From CAYSIX01 sp964431205 (GTDB taxonomy: Bacteria; Planctomycetota; Phycisphaerae; Phycisphaerales; Phycisphaeraceae), in NCBI GenBank assembly GCA_964431205.1, contig CAYSIX010000167.1, positions 1 through 9,700 on the forward strand: 9,700 nucleotides of DNA, written 5' to 3'. The notes below the pieces were generated by a model. The model saw nothing but the letters and a program-made list of their open reading frames with translations. It had not been told where the DNA came from and searched no databases. This document shows, one piece after another, positions 4,210 through 9,700 of this stretch (the first letter of the stretch is position 1; each line of letters starts with the position of its first letter). The translations under genes were made by a program, and so were the position numbers.

Positions 4210-6624
4210 ATGACCCAGGCATCCGGTTGGCGATGGATTTTCACGGTGGCGGCCTGTGCGGTGGCGTTGGTGACGGGACCCGCGAGGGCGCAGGACCTGA
4301 GCTTCGGCGAGGCGCGTGGGGGCGACGATCTGCTGGCCGACCAGCTCGTGCTGCTGGCGCTGGCGAGCGTGGAGGGCCGTGGCGAGCCGCGGCCGGACCA
4401 GCTCGAGCGGGCGATGTTCTGGTTCGAGCAGGCGTTGGCGTTGACGCCGCAGGACCCGGAGCTGTGGCGGCTGCGGGCGGAGCTGGCGTCGGCGAGCGGG
4501 GACGACGCGGGGCGTCTGGCGGCGATCCGCCGCTACGTCGAGCTGGTTCCCGAGGACGACGTGGCCCAGCTCGAGCTGATCCACGCGAACCTGGCGGAGA
4601 TCCAGACGCTGGACGAGCGGCTGGCGATGCTGGAACGGCTCTACGCGGTCGAGGCGCTGGGCAAACCATTGCGCTCGCGGCTGGCGTCGTCGGCGGCACG
4701 GGCGGCGATCGAGATGAACCGCGACGAGGACCTGGCGCGATGGCTGACCCGTGCCGTGCGGCTGGACCCGGCGAACGTCGAGGCGGCTCAGATGCTCTAC
4801 CGGCTGGCGCGGGATCGCCACAGCCCGCCGGCGCAGATCGGCGTCACGCTGATCGGCTGGGTGGCCGCGGCGCCGTCGAGCGTGGCGGCGCGGATCGAGC
4901 TGGGCACGCTGCTGATGGGTCAGGCGGTGTATGACCGCGCGGCGGAACAGTTCGAGATCGCGTGGAAGCTCGAGCCGGGGCAGTTGGACGAGGCGTCGGT
5001 GCAGATGTGGGTCGGGGCGGTGGCGGCGGCGCAGCGGACGCCGACGGCGGTGGGCCTGCTGGACCAGTACGAGATGATGGTGCGTCATCGGCTGATGCAG
5101 GCCGAGGCCCAGGAGCTGATGGACCGGGGGCAGGACCCTCGGACGGCCGACCTGGAGTCGGCGACCAGGCCGGTCTTGCCGCCGGAGCTCGAGCTGCTTC
5201 GGCTGGCGCTGGCCAAGCGAACGCAAGAGGGCCGCCCGGACACGTCGCTGGCGAACCTGCGGCGGATGCTCGACGAGATGATCGAGGCGGGCGACGAGAC
5301 GGCGAGGCTGGATCTGTTGTGGATCGACGCGATGTTCGGCCGCGAGGGCGAGCTGACGGACGTGACGGCGCGCATCGGCGCCGAGGACGCCGATCACCCG
5401 CTGGTTCGCCGCGCCGCGGGGTGGGTGGCGCTGCGTCGCGGAGAGCGCGACGAGGCCCGGGAGCACTTCGAGGCGCTGTCGGATGACGACCCGTTCGCGG
5501 CGTACGGGCTGGCGCTGCTGCACGAGGACGGCTCGAGCGAACAGACCGAAGCGTTCGTGCGGCTGATCCACCGCCACCCCAGCCGGATGCCCGGCATCCT
5601 CGCCGCCGTGCGCCTGCGCGAAGCGGGGCTGGTGGTCCCGGCCACGCAGCTCGGCGGGAGCCTGCGGCGGGAGATGGACCGCCAGCCGTACCGCATCTGG
5701 AGCACCGACCTGTCGCGATCGCCTTGGTTCTCGATCAAGATCGAGGTGGACCGGCCGCGCGTGGGCTTTCTCGACCCGGTCTGGGCGACGCTGAGCATCC
5801 GCAACACGTCCGGCACACCGCTGGCGATCGGCAGCCCGGGCACCGTCTCGACGCAGGCCATGGTCACGTTCCGCGCGTCGATCACGGGGACGTCGCTGGG
5901 CCAGGTCCCGCCGGTGTTCGTGGACCTGAACCGCCGGCTCACCGTGCCGACCAACGACCGCCTCAGCACGCGCGTGCGTCTGGACCGCTCGGCCCTCGGG
6001 CGGTTGCTCGCCAACTACCCGGCGCACAGCATCACCGTGGGCGCCAGCGCCCGGCTGGACCCGAAGCTCACCGCGCGGGGCGGGGCCACCATCGGCCCGC
6101 TCGGTTCGGTCGACTCGATCTCCGCGCTGACCATCGCGGGGCAACTGCCGACGCCGGAAAACCTCGAGCTGTGGCTGGCCGACTTCGAGCGCGGCGGCGA
6201 GGTGGACCGCATGCGGGCGTTGCCCCGGCTGCTGTACACGGTCGGCGTGCTGGGTGAGGAGGGCGAGGCCCGGCAGATGCGTGCCCGCGCGGTGGACACG
6301 ATCAACGGCGAGTTCACGCGGATGAGTGTGCGCCAGCAGGCGTGGACCGTTCGATTCCTGAGCCTGGCCCGCGAGCAGAAGCAGTTGTTTCAGCGGATCA
6401 TCGACCAGGCTCAGCGCAGCGACGAGCCGCTGGTCCGACTGATGTATCTGGTCACGCAGGTCGAGGAGGCGGACTCGCCGCAACTGGCGGCCGCGATCCG
6501 CCACGACAACCCGCAGATCAAGGGCTTCGCCCAGGCGTACCGCGAGGGGCTGCGGGTTCGCGCGGAGATGATCGCCGAGGCCGAGCGCGCCCAGCAGGAG
6601 GCCGCCTCGGGCGAGTCACGCTGA
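4210..6624 (+). CDS. Secreted TPR-repeat protein with C-terminal beta domain, unknown function (804 aa)
   Basis: Residues 1-27 are a signal peptide (hydrophobic core about 10-22, ARA before Gln28), so the mature protein is exported, probably to the periplasm. Residues 60-440 are helical with degenerate tetratricopeptide repeats: clearest around 66-93 (FWFEQALALTPQDPELW), 172-200 (ARWLTRAVRLDPANVEAAQ), 228-258 (ARIELGTLLMGQAVYDRAA then FEIAWKLEP) and about 400-440. Residues about 505-620 change to a beta-rich segment (FSIKIEVDRPRVGFLDPVW, LSIRNTSGTPLAIGSP, RLTVPTNDRLSTRVRLD) that could be an Ig-like or CARDB-type fold. The rest is helical and ends in an Ala/Glu-rich probable coiled coil. I do not recognise the family and see no catalytic motif; a scaffold or protein-binding role is inferred from the TPRs. 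It starts 103 bp after trpA, and the HAD gene begins 17 bp after its stop. Confidence 0.85.
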   Translation: MTQASGWRWIFTVAACAVALVTGPARAQDLSFGEARGGDDLLADQLVLLALASVEGRGEPRPDQLERAMFWFEQALALTPQDPELWRLRAELASASGDDAGRLAAIRRYVELVPEDDVAQLELIHANLAEIQTLDERLAMLERLYAVEALGKPLRSRLASSAARAAIEMNRDEDLARWLTRAVRLDPANVEAAQMLYRLARDRHSPPAQIGVTLIGWVAAAPSSVAARIELGTLLMGQAVYDRAAEQFEIAWKLEPGQLDEASVQMWVGAVAAAQRTPTAVGLLDQYEMMVRHRLMQAEAQELMDRGQDPRTADLESATRPVLPPELELLRLALAKRTQEGRPDTSLANLRRMLDEMIEAGDETARLDLLWIDAMFGREGELTDVTARIGAEDADHPLVRRAAGWVALRRGERDEAREHFEALSDDDPFAAYGLALLHEDGSSEQTEAFVRLIHRHPSRMPGILAAVRLREAGLVVPATQLGGSLRREMDRQPYRIWSTDLSRSPWFSIKIEVDRPRVGFLDPVWATLSIRNTSGTPLAIGSPGTVSTQAMVTFRASITGTSLGQVPPVFVDLNRRLTVPTNDRLSTRVRLDRSALGRLLANYPAHSITVGASARLDPKLTARGGATIGPLGSVDSISALTIAGQLPTPENLELWLADFERGGEVDRMRALPRLLYTVGVLGEEGEARQMRARAVDTINGEFTRMSVRQQAWTVRFLSLAREQKQLFQRIIDQAQRSDEPLVRLMYLVTQVEEADSPQLAAAIRHDNPQIKGFAQAYREGLRVRAEMIAEAERAQQEAASGESR

Positions 6625-6641
6625 ACGGAGCGGACGCGACC

Positions 6642-7379
6642 ATGAGCGGTGGACCAGCGCGACCTCGTGCTCATGCCGGACCGGCGCTGCTGCTGTTCGA
6701 CATCGACGGCACGCTGCTGCTCAGCGGCGGGGAGGGCGCCCGGGCGATGCAGACGGTGGTCCGCCGGCTGTTCGGCGACGGGTTCACGTTCGAAGGCGTC
6801 GAGTTCGCCGGCAACCTCGATCACCTGATCTTCGCCGACGCGGCGACGCGAAGCCGGCTCGAACGGCACGAGGAGCATCACGAGGCGTTCCGCGACGCGT
6901 ATGTGCAGGAGCTGACGGTCCGGCTGAGCGAGCGGCGGGACGCGGTGCGGGTGATGCCGGGGATCGTGGAGCTGCTGAGGGCGTTGCACGACCGGGCCGA
7001 ACGCCGCGGGGACGTGGTGCTCGGGCTGCTCAGCGGCAACTACCGCCAGGCGGCGCCCGTGAAGCTGGAGGCGGCGGGGATCGATCCGGGCTGGTTTCAG
7101 ATCAACGCGCTGGGCGATGAGGCGGCGACGCGGAGCGAGCTGGTGGCGCTGGCGATGCGACGGTATCGGCGGCGTTGCGGGATGCCGGCCGACCCGCGAC
7201 GGGTGATCGTGATCGGGGACACGCCGCGGGACGTGGCCTGCGCCAAGGCGAACGGTTGCGTGGCGTTCACGGTGGCGACGGGCAGCTATTCGGTGAGCGA
7301 GTTGCTGGAGGCGGGCGCGGACGAGGCGGTGCAGGACCTGTCGGACCCGAGGCGGTTGCTCGCTCGACTGGACGAATGA
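6642..7379 (+). CDS. HAD-superfamily phosphatase (phosphoglycolate-phosphatase-like)
   Basis: The 245-aa product has the four HAD motifs in order: motif I FDIDGTLL with nucleophile Asp20 and acid/base Asp22; motif II LLSGN with Ser131; motif III Lys141 in PVKLEAAG; motif IV IGDTPRDVACAKANG with Asp193 and Asp197. An alpha-helical cap of about 80 residues lies between motifs I and II, as in type I-cap enzymes such as phosphoglycolate phosphatase and beta-phosphoglucomutase. The expected reaction is Mg2+-dependent hydrolysis of a small phosphate ester in the cytoplasm; the substrate is not predictable from motifs. The GNYRQAAPVKL stretch resembles a HAD group in which the motif II loop reads S/TGN and leads straight into the motif III lysine. 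The start ATG 6642 follows the TPR gene by 17 bp, with a weak GGAG 11 nt upstream. The N-terminal 13 residues before the first strand look flexible. The 3' end faces nuoN only 18 bp away. Confidence 0.92.
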   Translation: MSGGPARPRAHAGPALLLFDIDGTLLLSGGEGARAMQTVVRRLFGDGFTFEGVEFAGNLDHLIFADAATRSRLERHEEHHEAFRDAYVQELTVRLSERRDAVRVMPGIVELLRALHDRAERRGDVVLGLLSGNYRQAAPVKLEAAGIDPGWFQINALGDEAATRSELVALAMRRYRRRCGMPADPRRVIVIGDTPRDVACAKANGCVAFTVATGSYSVSELLEAGADEAVQDLSDPRRLLARLDE

Positions 7380-7397
7380 GCATCGGGCGGGGTCGGG

Positions 7398-9044
7398 TCA
7401 GAAGTCGCGATCGGGGATGGAGGCGTTGTCGAGGTCTGGCGCGGAGATGAGCGGGCCGTCGGTCGGGGCGGGGGCATCGAGGCTGGCGGCACGGGTGGGC
7501 GTGGCGGTGGCGTGATGGGCCGAGTCGACCAGGCGACCGCCGGCGACGCCGAGGACGACGGCGCCGATGGCGGCGACGGCGGCGCCGAGGCGTCGGCCGG
7601 GCACGGGCGCGGCGGTGACGTCGTCGTTGGGCTCGCCGATGATGCAGACCAGGGCGATGTGCAGGTAGTAGCCGGCGGAGATCGCGGAGTTGAGCACCAG
7701 CGCGATGACGACCCAGCCGTAGCCGGCGGTCCACGTCGAGCCGACGAGATAGATCTTGCCCAGCAAACCGACGGTGAAGGGGAACCCGAGCAGAGAGAGG
7801 ACGCTGACGAGCATGATGCCGGCCAGCGCCGGGTGGCGGCGGACCAGACCGCTGATGTCGTCGTATGTCTGGGCCTCTTCGCCGCGGGCCTCGAGGCAGC
7901 CGAGGACGGCGAAGCTGCCGATCGTGCCCAGGGCGTAGGCGACCAGGTAGAACAGGATCGCGGCCAGTCCGTTGCTGGCGGCGCCGGCTTCGAACAACGC
8001 CGGGCCGGCGAGCAGCCCCACGAGCACATAGCCCGAGTGCGCGATCGAGCTGTACGCCAGCACGCGCTTGACGTTGCGCTGCACCAGCCCGAGCACGTTG
8101 CCGACGGTCATCGTGAGCACGGCGATCCAGGCGACCAGCTCGGCCAGCAGCGTCGGCAGCGCGTCGCCGCCGGCGCCGTGCTCCCAGCCGACCAGCGCGA
8201 ACAGCAGGATCAACGCGACGAAGCCGGCGGTCTTGGGCACGAACGCCAGGAACGCGGTCACGGGCGTCGCCGCGCCCTCGTACACGTCGGCGGCGTAGAA
8301 GTGCATCGGCACCGCCGCGATCTTGAAGCAGATGCCCAGCACGGAAAGCAGCAGCCCGGTGATCAGCAGCGGCGAGAACGAGCCGGTCAGCTCGAGCTGA
8401 TCGAGCACCGACGCGCGGATGCTGGCGAAGTCGGTGAAGCCGGTGGCGCCGTAGATCAGTGTGAAGCCGTAGAGAAACACCGCCGCCGACAGCGCGCCGA
8501 GGAAGAAGTACTTGACCGCCGATTCCTGCGCGTCGATGCGGTCGCGCGCGATCGCGACCATGACGTACGTCGGCAGGCTGGTCAGCTCCAGGGCCAGGAA
8601 CAGCCAGACCAGGTCGTCGGCGCTGGCGGTGAGCATCACGCCGGTGAGGCTGAACAGGAAGAAGGCGTAGAACTCGCCGCGGACGACGTTGGCCGGTTCA
8701 AAGCGCGGCGCGGCCTCGGCCTGGCGCACCAGCCGCAGGCCCTCGGGCACGTGCGCCGCGACCATCAGCAGCACCAGCCCCACCGCCAGCGTCGCCAGCT
8801 TCACGAACGGGATCATCCCCCCCAGCCCCACGCCGTTGCTGTAAGGCGTCAGGTTCGCCGGCACCAGCAGCGCCGCGATCACCAGCGTCGCCGCCGCGAT
8901 CCACGGCGTGGACCGCCGCGCGTCCGCGTTCCGCGACAGCCCCATCAGCATGCACACCGTCGCCCCCACGAGCATCATCAGCTCGGGCCACAGCGTCCCC
9001 ACCTTCTCCACCAGCGGGCTGATCGCCTCCGGCGTCGGGACCAT
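7398..9044 (-). CDS. nuoN: NADH-quinone oxidoreductase subunit N
   Basis: NuoN is one of three antiporter-like membrane subunits of complex I that translocate protons while NADH is oxidised by quinone. The 548-aa product has about 14 membrane segments and the key charged residues in expected spacing: Glu153 in LALELTSLPTYV, Lys178 in ESAVKYFFLGA, Lys241 and His248 in KIAAVPMHFYAADVYEG, Lys271 in VPKTAGF, and Lys430 in GLLGKIYLV. The intervals 153-178, 241-248 and 241-271 equal those I recall for E. coli NuoN (E133-K158, K217-H224, K217-K247). SSIAHSGYVLVG (332-343) is also typical. Residues from about 505 form a polar Ala/Pro/Asp/Thr tail beyond the last helix, longer than the short end of most NuoN. 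The ATG overlaps the nuoM stop (TGATG) and has a strong AAGGAGGG 5 nt upstream. It is the last gene of the nuo operon in view. Confidence 0.96.
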   Translation of the reverse strand: MVPTPEAISPLVEKVGTLWPELMMLVGATVCMLMGLSRNADARRSTPWIAAATLVIAALLVPANLTPYSNGVGLGGMIPFVKLATLAVGLVLLMVAAHVPEGLRLVRQAEAAPRFEPANVVRGEFYAFFLFSLTGVMLTASADDLVWLFLALELTSLPTYVMVAIARDRIDAQESAVKYFFLGALSAAVFLYGFTLIYGATGFTDFASIRASVLDQLELTGSFSPLLITGLLLSVLGICFKIAAVPMHFYAADVYEGAATPVTAFLAFVPKTAGFVALILLFALVGWEHGAGGDALPTLLAELVAWIAVLTMTVGNVLGLVQRNVKRVLAYSSIAHSGYVLVGLLAGPALFEAGAASNGLAAILFYLVAYALGTIGSFAVLGCLEARGEEAQTYDDISGLVRRHPALAGIMLVSVLSLLGFPFTVGLLGKIYLVGSTWTAGYGWVVIALVLNSAISAGYYLHIALVCIIGEPNDDVTAAPVPGRRLGAAVAAIGAVVLGVAGGRLVDSAHHATATPTRAASLDAPAPTDGPLISAPDLDNASIPDRDF

Positions 9045-9700
9045 CAGCGCCCTCCTTCCGTCAGGACCAGCTTCACGTTCGCATCGCTCGACCCGGCTGC
9101 CTCGCCGGGCCCGGCGGCTTGTCGCCGCTCGCGCGCGGACTCGTCCACGTACTCAACCGGCGCCGGCTCGACCAGCGCCCGCGCCGCCGCGGTCATCTGC
9201 CCGACCGGCGCCTCGAGCGACCGCAGCACGCCGTAGGGCAGAATTCCCAGCACCAGGCACGCCACCGCGATCGGCGCCAGGGTCAGGACCTCGCGCTGGT
9301 TCAGGTCGCCCCGCGGGCCGTCGTCGTCCTCGTCGAGGCCATGGTGCACGTGCGGGAGGCGCGGCTCGCCGAACACGACCCGCCCGACCATGTACAGCAG
9401 GTAGATCGCGCCGAAGATCAGCCCGAAGCCGGCGGCGACGGCGTAGCCGATGCCCAGCACGCCCTCGGGCGAGACGAACGCGCCCATCAGCGTGAGGAAC
9501 TCGCCGATGAACCCGTTGAGCCCCGGCAGGCCGACGCTCGCGAGCACGAAGTAGACGGTGAAGAAGGACCAGATGGGCATCGTGCGGGCCAGGCCCGAGT
9601 AGTCCGCCATCTCGCGGGTGTGGAATCGCTCGTAGATCATGCCGACGCAGAGGAACAGCGCCCCGGTCGAGAGGCCGTGGTTGATCATGTACATCACCGA
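9044..9700 (-). CDS. nuoM: NADH-quinone oxidoreductase subunit M (C-terminal part)
   Basis: The gene enters from the right edge; 218 residues are visible, read from base 9700 to the TGA at 9046-9044. MYMINHGLSTGALF carries the conserved membrane His (fragment residue 8), and GLPGLNGFIGEF carries the conserved Glu of the last proton channel (fragment residue 67). Their spacing of 59 equals E. coli NuoM H348-E407 as I recall it. NuoM is the middle antiporter-like subunit of complex I. Between two membrane segments (fragment residues 114-133) is an acidic and His-rich loop, PHVHHGLDEDDDGPRGD. After the last helix the end (about 165-218) is polar with Glu, Arg, Gly and Ala. Stop and nuoN start share one base, which suggests translational coupling. 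Confidence 0.96.
   Translation of the reverse strand, partial: SVMYMINHGLSTGALFLCVGMIYERFHTREMADYSGLARTMPIWSFFTVYFVLASVGLPGLNGFIGEFLTLMGAFVSPEGVLGIGYAVAAGFGLIFGAIYLLYMVGRVVFGEPRLPHVHHGLDEDDDGPRGDLNQREVLTLAPIAVACLVLGILPYGVLRSLEAPVGQMTAAARALVEPAPVEYVDESARERRQAAGPGEAAGSSDANVKLVLTEGGR
9050..9057 (-). promoter_or_regulatory. Strong Shine-Dalgarno for nuoN inside the end of nuoM
   Basis: The minus strand reads AAGGAGGG from 9057 to 9050, 5 nt before the nuoN ATG. It overlaps the last codons of nuoM (encoding Glu-Gly-Gly-Arg), so the protein end and the signal constrain each other. Confidence 0.8.

Noticed and set aside
3829..6504. Very long minus-strand open frame (891 codons) opposite trpA and the TPR gene
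   Set aside because: Its translation is Arg/Gln/His/Pro-rich with no domains, and the plus strand holds genes with clear motifs or signal peptide. It is a shadow of high GC third positions.
7512..9236. 574-codon plus-strand open frame opposite nuoN and nuoM
   Set aside because: The Asp/Gln/Gly/Arg-rich translation has no domain and lies antisense to unmistakable complex I subunits.

Overview
The window looks like chromosomal DNA from a high-GC planctomycete, probably of the Phycisphaerae type. Evidence: two consecutive genes end in the 'PEP motif, short hydrophobic stretch, Arg cluster' sorting tail common in that group; the first has a dockerin-like Asp/Trp signature before the tail; and the intergenic DNA is rich in palindromes and microsatellites. 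The lineage is an inference from style, not from a marker gene.

Layout. Positions 1-863 (+): the C-terminal end of one PEP-CTERM protein, then a complete 205-aa PEP-CTERM protein. Their tails share a 53-bp identical block. Positions 864-1151: a non-coding spacer between convergent genes, filled by two tandem 122/123-bp units with terminal inverted repeats and an internal 9-bp hairpin; a third, truncated unit runs into the stop codon of the next gene. Positions 1152-2612 (-): a DASS/SLC13-family anion:sodium symporter. Positions 2613-3287: 675 bp without a convincing gene, holding a candidate symporter promoter, a 9-bp hairpin, imperfect 11-12-bp repeats, a purine tract and an 8-bp x 8 microsatellite. 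Positions 3288-7379 (+): trpA, a large secreted TPR protein of unknown role and a HAD-family phosphatase, all on one strand. Positions 7398-9700 (-): nuoN and the end of nuoM, the distal part of a complex I operon, converging on the HAD gene with an 18-bp gap.

How the genes relate. NuoM and NuoN are proton-pumping membrane subunits of NADH dehydrogenase I and are translationally coupled. The TPR protein and the HAD gene are 17 bp apart and probably co-transcribed, perhaps with trpA 103 bp upstream. trpA stands without trpB or other trp genes in view. The symporter and the PEP-CTERM pair are independent units.

I saw no CRISPR array, tRNA, rRNA, transposase or defence system. Most of the window is ordinary housekeeping or envelope DNA. 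The most unusual parts are the MITE-like tandem element at 889-1155, the conserved DNA block shared by the two PEP-CTERM tails, and the microsatellite just upstream of trpA.
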